From Archegozetes longisetosus (taxonomy: Eukaryota; Arthropoda; Arachnida; Sarcoptiformes; Trhypochthoniidae), in assembly GCA_018873245.2 (NCBI GenBank), contig JAEMBT020000007.1, forward strand, positions 11,243,129 through 11,307,128: a DNA stretch of 64,000 nt, read 5' to 3'. The translations under genes were made by a program, and so were the position numbers. This document shows positions 53,401 to 64,000 of this stretch, piece by piece (the first letter of the stretch is position 1; every line of letters begins with the position of its first letter). The notes under the pieces are model-generated. The model was not told the DNA's origin. It was given only the letters and a program-made list of their open reading frames with translations, and searched no databases.

Positions 53401-54640
53401 GTCAAGAAATAAAATTTGACTGTCAAAAATGACAGTGAGCAACGCCAACAATGTAACGCAAACAAAACTACGACTCAAAGTACGGATATATCAGATGTCA
53501 CTAAAACAGAAGATGTCAACAAAAATGATAACTTAGAAAATAGCGCGGAAAATGGTAGAGAGAAAACTATCGATAGGAGCAATATTTCAGGAGTAATTTG
53601 AAGCCAATTAACTTTAAACAATAAGAATTAAATTGATAACTATTCTTCGGTCAACTATCTCGAAAGTTTCCTACTGATCGGGTCGATCAAATTTAAACTT
53701 TATCATTAATTAGAAGTCGATCCATTTTATATTTTACAAAAAATCTTGTTTAAAATGATTACTTATTTGTATGTGTTAAATAATTGAATTCAACTTAAAG
53801 TATACTATTTTATGAACTGTGAAAATATTTGACGCTTGTCAGGTCATACTTAAGATAATGACTAATCAGTTTAAACGATATTTAAAGTCGATGACTGTTA
53901 TTTAAAGTATTGAAAACTTATTTTAGTTCAAAAATATTTTTGATTCTGGCGTTTTAACAATTTAGGCAGCTTTCCAAGCGCTCAAGTAAACTAAATTTCA
54001 AAGCTTTCGAACTCATTAACGAATTCTACGATTTTTCAGAATTCAAATATTCATTACTTTGAAATCTTTCAAAATCCTTAACAGAATATTAATAAATCAA
54101 AGAATGAATAGAGAACCTACAGGAAATAATTATTTGTTTGCCAATATTAAGTATCTCTAACTGTCTTCGTCAACCACTTCTGCTCCTATTGACGACCTCA
54201 TAAATTTTCTCAAAACTAGCACTTGTTTCTCCAGAACCCATTTATGATTTTGTGTCTGATCGATAGAAAGATGAATTCAAGTTTTGTTTAAACAAATTGA
54301 TCAGTGATTTGTACAGATGTTATTTTAGGAAAATCTGGATGGGATAAAAATCGATTTGACCGAATCGATGTTCTTACGCGAACACTGAAAGAGGAAGTAG
54401 AATCGTATTTTTCTTCATTAATAAACAGTTTGTGAGACAAACAAAAGTGCACATTTTTACTACCATTTAGACGCGTGCAATTTAGGAGTAATGATCAGCT
54501 CTCTATTCAAAATAAGTCAAAAAGTAAAATGTCATATTTTTGCATATGATTATTCACGTTTGTAATCGAAGCAATGACTAATCTCAACATATTAATACTT
54601 ACCCTCATATTGAATATGATGTTAATTTACTCATTAGTAG
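50500..54640. other. AT-rich intergenic region downstream of E74
   Basis: No gene was supported. Frames at 51732-51914, 51937-52161, 52994-53182 and 53416-53601 are short and have no recognisable signals. Three TTAGG units lie at 50921-50937. Confidence 0.55.
50921..50937 (+). repeat. Three TTAGG units
   Basis: Three perfect units of the pentamer that forms telomeres in many arthropods. It is too short to be more than a curiosity; similar words occur near 4845. Confidence 0.5.
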
Positions 54641-54650
54641 TTACCGCATT

Positions 54651-55183
54651 GGATAAAAAAATACACTGTTTGTCTTTTATATTTGCCTTATCGCCACAAC
54701 TAATTGCACGCTTTGCTGCGATCGTCAAAACTATTTCCAATTTCGCCATAACTATTTTCATATTCTTCTATAACTGTTTATTTAAATACAATAGTTTACA
54801 GAAATAACTAAGTATTAATTGAAAATTGAAAATATTTAAGGATAAGAGAAAACTAAAGTGAAATACACATAAATTTCAATAACTTTTTTGTTAAGACATA
54901 TAAAGAGATACGTAGAACCATCTAACAGATTTACAGATCTCTTTAGATGCCTTAACAAACAAGTTATTCAATACTAATTCGTGTGTGTTTCTCTTTAATT
55001 TTCTCTTATCCTTAAACATTTTCAACTAATATTTAATTAGTTCTGAGAACTATTGTATTTAACAGTTATAGAAAGATATAAAAAGTTATGCCAAAATTGG
55101 AAATAGTTTTGACGATCGCAGCAATGCGTGCAAATAGTTGTGATTAGGGAAATATAAAAGACAAACAGTGTATTACTTTATGG
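54651..55183. repeat. Large near-palindromic inverted repeat (about 250-bp arms)
   Basis: The left arm 54651-54910 and right arm 54937-55183 are reverse complements along their whole length with small gaps, around a 26-base loop. One tract of 31 bases is identical (54713-54743 against 55094-55124) and another of about 24 lies near the outer ends. Transcribed, it would fold into a long hairpin. It could be a recent inverted duplication, a fold-back element, or a hairpin-RNA locus for small interfering RNA. The 77-codon frame in the left arm has no support as a gene. Confidence 0.75.
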
Positions 55184-55189
55184 TGCAAG

Positions 55190-56247
55190 TTTAAGCTCTA
55201 GGGCCACTTGTGGTTTGTCTTTGAGAGTGAAGATCCTGACTATTGTGCTTCATTTACCATTGTTGTCAAGCATACGAGTTTAGTATCTCCACAAAAGAAG
55301 GATATAGTTTTCCGATCAGTTTGCAAACATTGAAGAATTGATACGACTCAATGCCCAGTCCTTGTAATTCATTGTACCGAAGATGATGCGAATATAAAGT
55401 CTAACTGCTTTGGGTCGAGGGGACCAGTTGTAACGATGTGCCAAAATGTAAACAATACTATATAAAGATTAATAAAACTAGTAGAAAATGATTTCATTTT
55501 CATAATAATCAAAATGAGTTTACCTGAAGTTTTATCACAAATTATAATGAAGATTGACATTCCCTAGAGATCACATTATTTGATACGTTTTTCAACTAAA
55601 CAATTGTATTTCACAAAAGAGTAAAATCTTTGATCTAAAAGCATACACAAAAATATTTTTTGAAAAATGTCTGATGAAGTTGCAAAATGACTGTTCAGAT
55701 TATTAGTATATAAAATGGTTTATAAAAGAGATTGCAATACTCAAAGTTCATACTTAGAAGCATTATAAAGCAATTATTTTGTGTACTTTTAAGACTTGAC
55801 TCACAAAATTGACTTAATGTTAGGGCCTTTCATAGTACTATCGTCTGATAAATTACTGTTTCAGTAATAATGAGCGCGAAAGCAATTGTACGAGTAACAT
55901 GAATCAACACTAGTGATGGAAAATTTCTAGAAATTTTTTGATGAGAAACTTTCTAGAAAGTTTCTCGCAACTGTTTTCCTGTGCTGTATTTATTTTGAAC
56001 GCCAAAACCAAAATAAGCGACACTTTGAATATTTAAAAGTCGCTAATGTTATATATCACTTAAATTAAAACATTATTTCAGTTAAAACAATTTTGAGCTG
56101 AGTAAATGCAAATTTGTCGAGAAAATTTGTCTGCAAATTTTCTTTTAACAACACTAATAAGCACTCACTAAAACTTGATATTAAAACTTTTTGTGTCAAT
56201 AGAATGGCATCAAATAAATAGTTCTTTAAATGTAGATTTCTCAGTTT

Positions 56248-56291
<44 letters not shown>

Positions 56292-56700
56292 CATATGAAA
56301 GTTCTTTAAACGTTTCTCCAAGAAACTGATGCTTTGCCATGTTACCATTGCAATTGTTGCTTCTCATCTATTCAAACTTGAAACAATTAAGCTAATTTGA
56401 TTAACAAAACACAGCTCACCAAAACCATAAAAGCGTTGGCTTTGCTGACGAACTTGCCACTTGTTGTAAATTATTTATGTTCTTTGCCTAACCTTGGTTA
56501 AGTTTTAAATCGTATCAACTTTTAATATTAAACCGCGATTACAAGTTGAGTGCTTTTAGAAAACATTTAAATTAAATTAAGGCGTGCTCAACCTTAACCA
56601 AATAGAGCTCGCACTGCAACAATTATTGTCAAGCTTCACTCTTTAAATTTGATTATCAACCAATTATTTCTAAGCAAAGCTTGAAAACTTAATATTCGTT
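55190..56700. other. Intergenic region before the calmodulin-like gene
   Basis: Mostly AT-rich. A small GC-elevated patch at 55190-55440 has no coding frame. A CT microsatellite lies at 56251-56286. No promoter element could be pinned down. Confidence 0.5.
56251..56286. repeat. (TC)n microsatellite
   Basis: Eighteen uninterrupted TC units about 490 bases upstream of the calmodulin-like gene. Confidence 0.85.
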
Positions 56701-56776
56701 ACTCTTCATTAGCTATGAGCGCCACAACAGTTTTCCTATTTTCAAAAGAGTTTTAAGAATTTAAGTAGAATTGAGA

Positions 56777-57241
56777 ATGTCTGACAAAACTCAAAAAATT
56801 AGTGAAAAAGAAAAACAAAAGTACTTAGAAATATTCAAAATGTTCGACAAGAATGGCAACAATTCATTCGGTCCTCGAGAACTCGGACAAGTTATGCGAT
56901 TCTATGGTATGAAACCAAGTGAGCTCGAACTGCAAGATATGATTAGTCAAATAGACACGAATGGTAACGGAACTGTTGAGTTCAAAGAATTTTTGGCTGT
57001 TTTCCTCACAAAAATGAAAGATAATGAAGCAGAAGAAGAACTTCGCGAAGCGTTCAAAGTCTTCGACAGAGATGAAAATGGGTTTCTTTCAGCTGAAGAG
57101 TTACGCCACGCCATGACACTTCTAGGAGAAAAACTCACTAATGAAGAAGTAGATGAAATGATCAGCGAAGTGGATATGGATAGAGACGGACAAATCAATT
57201 ACGAAGAGTTCATTATGATCATGACTTCAACTGCAAAATAA
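56777..57241 (+). CDS. Calmodulin-like four-EF-hand protein, intronless
   Basis: The product is a 154-residue cytosolic calcium sensor related to calmodulin (usually 149 residues). Four canonical 12-residue loops lie at 24-35, 60-71, 97-108 and 133-144, each with Asp at position 1 and Glu at 12, so all should bind calcium. The C-lobe is close to calmodulin ([21 protein letters not shown]). The N-lobe is diverged: loop 1 has Phe at position 8 and Pro at 10, helix 1 is [12 protein letters not shown], and the linker is shorter in similarity. Loop 3 has Glu in place of Gly at position 4. The coding region has no intron, unlike typical animal calmodulin genes, so it may derive from a retrocopy or be one of the fast-evolving calmodulin-like paralogues. 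The frame is intact. The start chosen is the first ATG of this frame, followed by SDKTQ. Confidence 0.93.
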   Translation: MSDKTQKISEKEKQKYLEIFKMFDKNGNNSFGPRELGQVMRFYGMKPSELELQDMISQIDTNGNGTVEFKEFLAVFLTKMKDNEAEEELREAFKVFDRDENGFLSAEELRHAMTLLGEKLTNEEVDEMISEVDMDRDGQINYEEFIMIMTSTAK

Positions 57242-57346
57242 ACATTTTTTATTCAATTTAATCTTATTTCTAAATATGCCTTCGAAGTAGTCCGTGTCTT
57301 ATCTATGATTTAGTTGTTTTCTTAAGCTCATACCGAAAAGTTTACA

Positions 57347-57352
57347 AATAAA
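57347..57352 (+). terminator. Polyadenylation signal of the calmodulin-like gene
   Basis: AATAAA about 105 bases after the stop codon, giving a short 3' UTR. Confidence 0.65.
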
Positions 57353-57359
57353 AACTTCT

Positions 57360-58350
57360 TATTGGTAGAAAAATTAAGTTTTTATTTTTAAACACAAACA
57401 TTTATTTACACTTTTGTATGACAAGAAAAGTAAAGATTTGTTCAAACAAAGTTCAGTCAAATTTAACAAATAGGGATTAAAGACAAACAAATATTTTTCG
57501 CCTTATTGTTATGAAAATTTTAAGAATTAAGAAATGGGACACAAATACACATAATTACAAACATTTAAACAAGTATTGCATAAAACAAAGACAAACATGA
57601 CTTAAAACATTAAACAAGGAGACAAATAAGAAGCATAAAAGATAGACTTGACATAAAGCTAACAAACAACTTATTTATGGAAACTAGAAAGAAAGGGACA
57701 AACAATAGCTAAAAACATAAAATATTGATAAGAGCTATTCAAACATATTGCCATTAATAGTTGCACGCATTATTAGTTGCAAAATATACTACAGATTAAA
57801 GTTAATCATAGCATTAGACACATTGCAGTAAAAGCAGTCATAAATGAGTTAATTATCAGAGTCACTACAGAGAAAACGTGTCACAAACAAACATTCTCCT
57901 AAAAGTAGTTGTGAAGACCTAATAAAATGTGGAATTAGTTTATCGAAAAGACTCAGGAGTATTATAGCAGAAGATTGACATTCAATTAATACAAACAATA
58001 AAAGAGAAGAAGAGATTTGAAGTTAAAAATATACTGTAAATGAAATCGGTGTCAAACTTTATAAAATAATATTTGTATTCAAAGTAATATTAATACTAAA
58101 ATTAACTAAAATATAGTCACAGATGATGAGCATTGCGTTCGAGATTATATGAGATAGTAGTGTACACGTATATAGAAACCAGTTGTAAAGATGATCAAAG
58201 TGATGATTTCTGAAGAACTTGTATGCAGATTGACAGTTCGATTGAAAAGCAACAATTCATTGAATTTTCGGTTAAGAGTCAGTATTAAATTGATTTGTAG
58301 GTAGTATTAGGGCATAATGGCGGATGATAATTTGTACAATTGGTCGATAG
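57360..58350. other. Space between convergent genes
   Basis: AT-rich and rich in ACAAA words on the + strand. It separates the 3' ends of the calmodulin-like gene (+) and the glycine-rich locus (-) and must contain the 3' UTR of the latter. No gene was seen. Confidence 0.55.
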
Positions 58351-58711
58351 TTAGTCACAACCGGGCATCATTTGCATTTGATGTCCGCCCATCCCCTTGA
58401 GACCTCCTAAGCCTCCAAGGCCTCCCAAGCCTCCAAGACTTCCCATCATTCCTCCCATCATGCTTTTGAGACTCTCGAGACCTCCTCCCAAACCCATTTT
58501 CATTGAACTCATATCTAGACCCATTTTCATGGATCCCAAGTCCATACCCTTTTCAATTTGGAATAAGAAGTTAATAAGTAATTATGGATAACGCTTAGAT
58601 AATAGAAAAACTGAAGATAGTTTAGTGAAAAATCTAACCTTGCCACCCATCATCGACCAATCGTCCGTTGATGGCATCATATTCATCATATTCATCTTAT
58701 CCATATTAATT
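58351..58711 (-). CDS. Met/Gly-rich protein, or alternative 3' exons of the glycine-rich gene
   Basis: Two - strand exons, 58711 (or ATG at 58704) to 58639 and 58548 to 58351, are joined by a 90-bp intron (GTTAGA..AAAAG) in phase 0. From the ATG the product is 87 residues. A Met-rich start (MDKMNMMNMM), an acidic PSTDDWS and more Met/Gly sequence lead to a run of GGL repeats, and it ends HQMQMMPGCD. It has no signal peptide of its own. However, an acceptor (ACTCAAG) stands at 58712 and the frame is open from there, entering with one base. That is exactly the phase left by the secretory leader exons at 59833-60105; joined so, it would be a 158-residue secreted protein. I do not recognise a named family. 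Confidence 0.7.
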
Positions 58712-58946
58712 CTTGAGTAAGTTTTAAAGCAAATAATTATTATGTTAAAAGTTGAATGTATATAATTGTTATGTTCTTATTTGGTATATGTAGTAGAGCA
58801 GACACTTCTTAATTTGATAGTTCAGGCAGATCAGTCATATAGAAAACTACCTTTTAATAATGTTATATAAATTGTTGCTAATCTAATGGTGAAGTATGGC
58901 TGAAATATGGCTTTAAAAAATGGCTAAAAATGTGGACAGGAGGAGA

Positions 58947-60105
58947 CTAATAACCGCCCCCACCGCCTCCATAACCTCCACCACCGCCTTTGCCTTTGCC
59001 TTTACCACCTCCTCCTCCACCATAACCTCCTCCGCTGCTACCGCCATATCCGCCTCCACCTCCGCTGCTACCGCCATATCCGCCTCCACCTCCGCTGCTA
59101 CCGCCATATCCACCACCACCTCCACTGCTACCACCGTATCCGCCGCCGCCTCCACTGCTACCGCCATATCCGCCACCACCACCACTACTTCCACCGTAAC
59201 CTCCACCACCGCTTCCGCCATAACCTCCACTACCTCCTCCATAACTTCCACCATCACCACCACCGCCATAGCCGCCGCCGCCGCTGCCGCCGCCGCCATA
59301 GCCTCCTCCACCACCTCCTCCGTAACCTCCGCCGCCACCACCACCATAACCACCACCACCCATACCATAACTATCCATCATAGGCATGCAGCAGTCCATC
59401 ATTGGCATTTCCATACTTTTCATTTTCATACTTAAGTACAAAAGTATAAATAAGCGCTACTATCAAACCTGTCATTCAGCTTATCAAATATGAATTTGTT
59501 AAGCTATTCATCATATGAAACATTGTTGAAATAAACTTTGATTGTATGAACGATATCTCAACCCAATCTGACATGTATCACGAAGTGCTTAAAAATAACT
59601 TAATTCTTCTAATACAACAAAGTATTCTTCTTCTATCAAGTGATTCAACATTCAATTTGACTGTAATCTCATCAAATGAATTGCATTATGAAATTATTGC
59701 TTTTCATAGATTCAAGTTTAAGTTTGGCTGCAAACATGTACATAAACATAACATTTGCCTCAGGCATTAGCGTTACGATATTGTCAATTGAATGAACGTA
59801 CAGCTAATTAGTATTAAAAAGATAAAACTTACGGAAGTGGAATCGGAATGGGGATTATCAATTTCTTCTTCGGCTGATATGATAGAAGAAACAAAAAATT
59901 AGTATAGGATAATACTTATGCAAATCGTATGAATTGAGACCTTCAACATGGCCAGAATGGGCAGAATATCTTTTAATTTCTTGAGTAACTTTTTCTTCTT
60001 CATAGCATTAGTGGGCCTAATGTGATGAGATATTAAAATCAAATTGAGAATCACAATCGTTAAGAGTAATGCGGCGGTCGTGCGCCGTCCACAATTCAGA
60101 GCCAT
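58947..60105 (-). CDS. Secreted glycine-rich repeat protein (3 exons)
   Basis: Joined - strand exons are 60105-59941, 59873-59833 and 59430-58947, phase-matched with GT..AG ends, giving 229 residues. Exon 1 holds a signal peptide (Arg-Arg, then TAALLLTIVILNLILI, likely cleaved near TNA) and a lysine-rich MKKKKLLKKLK. Exon 2 adds PKKKLIIPIPIPLP. Exon 3 starts Met-rich (MKMKSMEMPMMDCC) and continues as Gly/Tyr repeats, including five GGGGGYGGSS units, a KGKGKG patch and a C-terminal GGY. It is probably an extracellular structural or cuticle-like protein; some arachnid antimicrobial peptides are also Gly-rich, so that role is an alternative. The reverse-strand frames over the repeats are shadows. 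A TATA box lies upstream. Confidence 0.8.
59031..59180. repeat. 30-bp coding minisatellite, 5 units
   Basis: Five consecutive 30-bp units starting at 59031, 59061, 59091, 59121 and 59151 encode GGGGGYGGSS on the - strand. The first two and a half are identical and the others differ mostly at third positions, so the array has recently expanded. Diverged units continue to about 59350. Confidence 0.85.
59431..59832 (-). other. Intron 2 of the glycine-rich gene
   Basis: 402 bp from GTAAGT at 59832 to TACTTAAG at 59431. The + frame at 59546-59770 within it is a chance frame. Confidence 0.7.
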
Positions 60106-60253
60106 ATCTTCTCTTGGAAATGGTTTGAAAAAACTAAAGACACAATTATTGCTGAAAAATAATTGAAGTACTATCGCATTTTACGAAAAGTGGTTAAATA
60201 ACAACACTTTAGTGACAGAACATGATATGAAGCTTTGACTGTTGGGTCGGTCT

Positions 60254-60261
60254 CTTTTATA
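60254..60261 (-). promoter_or_regulatory. TATA box of the glycine-rich gene
   Basis: CTATAAAAG on the - strand, about 150 bases before the start codon. Initiator-like words follow at the expected distance (CAGTC near 60240, TCATA near 60228), implying a 5' UTR of about 125-135 bases without an intron. Confidence 0.65.
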
Positions 60262-60773
60262 GTTCGCAAGTGAATCCACTTTCATCCTCGAAAACAGTGA
60301 TTGTCCAACAATAACATAAATCCCACCCCTTATTTATGAAGCATTTCATCCAAACAGAGGTATGGAAGGCATGATTGCTATTAAATCGTAGGATCACTGC
60401 AAACAATATTGGGAACAATAATATCCGTATTTAGCATCAACTCTCTTATATGATATAGAATACAGTGACCGAACATTTCACCTCAATTTTCACTTTTGTT
60501 AACACTTAAACACCTCATACCGCATACAATTGCATTCATCTCAATTCTCTTCAGTAATCTATAGCCTCATCCCATCTTCCAAGAGGTCATCGCCATCAAT
60601 AGCAACAACACACTAACACAATGACCCTCAATAGTAGAGAAGAGGCGAATTAATGCAGCGAAACAATTTCTGGTTGTGTGCATTTATTACAAAATGATGT
60701 CATTCGTTGACAATACTTTAACTCTACTAATAGAAAGCACTGCATTCCGTCAACTGGTTTTAGTGTACATTTC

Positions 60774-60824
60774 TATATAAAAAATTTCGCTCAAAGACAA
60801 GACAGTTTGATAACTGCTTCACAG
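60774..60824 (+). promoter_or_regulatory. TATA promoter and tiny first exon, + strand
   Basis: TATATAAAAA begins at 60774, an initiator-like ACAGTT lies at about +1 = 60803, and a donor (TTCACAG followed by GTAAAT) ends a first exon of about 22 bases at 60824. This is the layout of small secreted or cuticle-type arthropod genes. No coding exons could be supported downstream: the frame from 60930 runs into a CT microsatellite. The gene may continue past the window or be non-coding. Confidence 0.4.
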
Positions 60825-60829
60825 GTAAA

Positions 60830-61023
60830 TAAATTAATAAATCGAGAAATTAAATAAGTATTTGTTAGGAGAAATACTTTTTTAAGCGGACGGTATCGCG
60901 ATTATTGACCTCAATTCAGGAACTCTTATGTCAAGAGCTTCAGAATTACACACTTCAATAAATTATTCAAATTTTATACTGTTCAAAATCTATATTCTCT
61001 TTCCTTCTCTCCTCTTCCTATCA

Positions 61024-61073
<50 letters not shown>

Positions 61074-64000
61074 TAATAAGGCGAACTATCAGACTTTGGA
61101 AACCAATTAAGCTCATAGCGTTAGGCCTAGTCAGTGATCAGAACTTAATTGACTTTATTGAAAACCGTAAAAATGATTTCTGTTCTGAACTACGTTTGGA
61201 TTGTGATTGATTTTGAATTAGACATAAAAAAATAGAATACATGCTTTAAAGGTTTGAAAGTTTCTGTCATTCAAATTTGAAGCAATGATTAGTTCGATAG
61301 CTTTGTTTCTCTCATAATCATATAATTTGCTGCTGAAACAATTGAACTACAATCTAATATTTGAATGTAGTTAACTCCACCCAAATGCTGTAATCTAAAA
61401 ATAATCGAAAAGACATGAGAGCAAAAAATAGAAAGTATACTTGCAAACAATTGCTGTGGTTAACAATAAAAACCTATAAACAGCGAAGTAGAGATAGAGA
61501 TGAGTAATATATAATAAGCATTTACTTTTATGACCAAAGAACAACAAAATAGTAAATAAATACTTATAAAACTATTCTCCATTCAAAGTTCAATGACATT
61601 CCTATAGTCAATCAAAGATTGTATGGAAGAAAGTTTTTAGTCAATTTGACGCTCTAATCTTCTAATCATATGTTTGGAAAAAGTTGGATAAAAGTTAGAA
61701 AAAATATGATTTTGTGGAATAGGTATTGAAAAGAAAAAATGCCTTGTCTATTTAGACGTTAAATGGCAGTTAAGTTGAGTAATGCAATGCTATGACCCAC
61801 TCTTATATTTCGTACAATCAAAAATAAACAAAATATATCACTCATATATCACGCGTTGGTTTAAAAATCAAAAATTTCCTACTTTTCCAAATAGTAGTTT
61901 CATATATTGCTTATAGTTGTAAATAACTTATCATTACTATTATTACTAAATCCGACACATCTCATCATACAATACTCTTTTCAATTATTATATCTATATT
62001 TGGAAACAATACTTAATATATTTGATTCTTATCCTAAAAAAAATTCGAGCCTTTAATTACTATACTTAGAAATAAGTTGATTCACACAATTTCTTAATAA
62101 ATTCTTGTTTACTTATATCATATAATTATGATTGCTATGAATCAAAAATTATAATCAATTACTTTTATAATCCTTTGAATCCCTCGCAGATTCATTGCTA
62201 TGAATCGATGCTTTTCCTCTAGTAACAAATTTTTACTCAGCATGAGTTTAATTTTGTTCGCAACACGTTTTTAATTCACATGCAGCTGAGAAAAACACTC
62301 GTATTGTTATTATCATTATAATAACTATAATATGACTTATCAATAGGAAAAGTTCCTCGACTTAAAAGGCCTTTCATTTAACAAAAGAAGATATAGGAAA
62401 TTGTTATCTTCTAATTCACTTTTCGTTTCAAATTGAATAATAAAAATCTAATACTATTTGATTGTGTATTACTCGAAGAATTTAGGTTTAATTAACTCTA
62501 GTTAGTGATCGTGTTTGAGTAGAGCGGAAGTCTAGAAACACTTTTCAAGTATGTGATAAGTGTTCATTGCTAACACATTTTCCGCAAAATTATTGTTTTA
62601 ATTATTCCATTTCCTAATAAATAGGAAAGGGCTAAAGAAATTTCTCAAACTATTAGCTTCGCTCGCAATTTTTGAGCAAATAATAAACAAACTTAAGTAT
62701 AGTAATCACTCAGCTCCATTCATTGCCTTATTCTATGATCGTTTTATTCAACTCGTTTCTCATTCTTAACTTCAACTTTTATTACTCAGGCATTTCAAGT
62801 TGATTAACATTCAGGAATTAATTTAAATAAATTGAATAAAATTTTTATAAAAATAACTCCAATTTAATAGGAAAGATTTGGCGAATAGTAAAATCTGTAG
62901 TAGAAATTAACTGAAGAGTTGTATGAGTCCTATAACTCCACAAATGCTTCAATAACTGCTATGAAATGAACAATAAAGTTCCATAACTAGTGTTTATTTA
63001 AGATTAGTTAGAAATCCATAAACTATCAGAATAAAAGGTGAATAATATATTTCAATAGATTCGGAGTTCACATAAATCAAAGTTCTCGAAAGCAAATAAG
63101 TTTAAGGTTAAAGTTAGCACAGTCTCATTTGTTTGCATCGCATCAACAATTCCTAATTTAAATTCCTGGATATTTTGATCTTCTATAAAAAAAAGCATTT
63201 AGTCAAACATTAGATTTGATTGAGAAGCTTCTGAAAGCACATATTGATGCGATGCACTTTTAAAGTTGAATAATATTTACCTTTTAAACGAAACCTATTT
63301 TAGCAATTAATAGCTTATGTGTAAAATTTTTCAATAGATAGAATTCTATTCTTATCGATGTATTGAGTTATTTAGGAAGTATTCAATGATAATACCATAC
63401 TACGCTATAAAGTTGAGGCTAATTTCATATTTTACTTCTCAAATGATATGACAAACAAATATGTTTTACGAGTTTTTCACTGGATATCATTGACTCGACT
63501 TATTTAAAAGACAATAACAATGATTTAGTTGTTATTAATTGCCTTTTAGGTATGATATAATGTAAGTTCGATATTGTCTTATTATCTTTTTAACTGTAAT
63601 GACTTCTTAAAATAAACCGCTAAAACGAAACTTGACTTTGTTATAGAAGAGTTAAAGACATTATGTGAGTTCAGTTCATTATTCCGATTTATGAATGAAG
63701 ATAATTAATGATTATATAACTTACAACTCAGTAGGCGTTTACTATAATTACACATATTATCAAATAATAACGCTAATTAATATTAACTGATTTGCATTAA
63801 AATGATATTTATCTAAAGTTTGCCATCATCAACGTTGAATTGAATCGTTTTCTCTTGGTGTGAATCATTTACTGAAAACACGATTTTTGTTTTTTTACCT
63901 ATTATTAAAGATAATGAAATATGCATCAGATTTCTCACAAAATAAAGCAATAACTCAAATAACTTCTTATGTCACTTAGTAATTTATGAAAAATTGAGTT
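60830..64000. other. AT-rich region at the window end
   Basis: Apart from the CT microsatellite, no exon, RNA gene or mobile element was supported on either strand. Confidence 0.5.
61026..61071. repeat. (CT)n microsatellite
   Basis: About 22 uninterrupted CT units. The Leu-Ser run of the overlapping open frame is only this repeat. Confidence 0.85.

Noticed and set aside
54574-54807. Hydrophobic 77-codon frame
   Set aside because: Most of it lies in the left arm of the large inverted repeat and the complementary arm does not preserve it.
58913-59435. Long + and - strand frames of Ala/Val/Met or Thr/Ser/Ala repeats over the glycine-rich exon
   Set aside because: They are other-frame readings of the same minisatellite; only the Gly/Tyr frame connects in phase to a signal-peptide exon.
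60928-61110. Frame with a hydrophobic stretch after an acceptor-like site, possibly the coding exon of the orphan promoter
   Set aside because: More than a third of it is the CT microsatellite and the hydrophobic part has no charged start or cleavage region typical of a signal peptide.

Overview
The window is nuclear DNA of an AT-rich animal, almost certainly an arthropod. The main evidence is a near-complete ETS transcription factor gene of the arthropod E74 (Eip74EF) type, split by introns with GT..AG ends. TATA boxes, a hAT-like mobile-element relic, GA/CT microsatellites and long non-coding stretches fit the same picture. I cannot place the lineage more precisely. Nothing bacterial, organellar or viral was seen.

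Layout. 1-7.3 kb is AT-rich with small repeats and fold-back elements. At about 7.5-8.17 kb there is a GA-rich block ending in a strong splice donor, a candidate distal non-coding first exon of E74. A long intron-like region follows. It holds a perfect ecdysone-receptor-type palindrome (17779-17791), with a second nuclear-receptor repeat about 100 bp upstream. At 23.35-23.81 kb two small coding exons encode an acidic and a Ser/Thr/Gln-rich segment. Their reading phase fits E74 exon 2, so they probably belong to an alternative long N-terminus. At 35.0-50.3 kb lie the eight coding exons of the proximal E74 form (514 residues). The ETS domain is spread over three tightly packed exons at 49.03-49.53 kb.

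Downstream of E74 there is a large near-palindromic inverted repeat (54.65-55.18 kb). An intronless calmodulin-like gene follows on the + strand (56777-57241). Facing it on the - strand is a small locus for glycine-rich secreted proteins (60105 down to 58351). Its two leader exons, a signal peptide plus a Lys/Pro segment, are phase-compatible with two different Met-rich/Gly-rich 3' exon sets. It has a clear TATA box. A second TATA box points the other way at 60774 and seems to drive a tiny first exon whose gene was not found. The last 3 kb show no gene.

How it fits together. In insects E74 is an early ecdysone-response regulator with alternative promoters. The sequence here (receptor site in the upstream intron, alternative N-terminal exons, long introns with several GC-elevated islands) agrees with that. 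The calmodulin-like and glycine-rich genes are separate units. Exon boundaries were derived by hand from splice consensus and reading phase and have not been checked against RNA.
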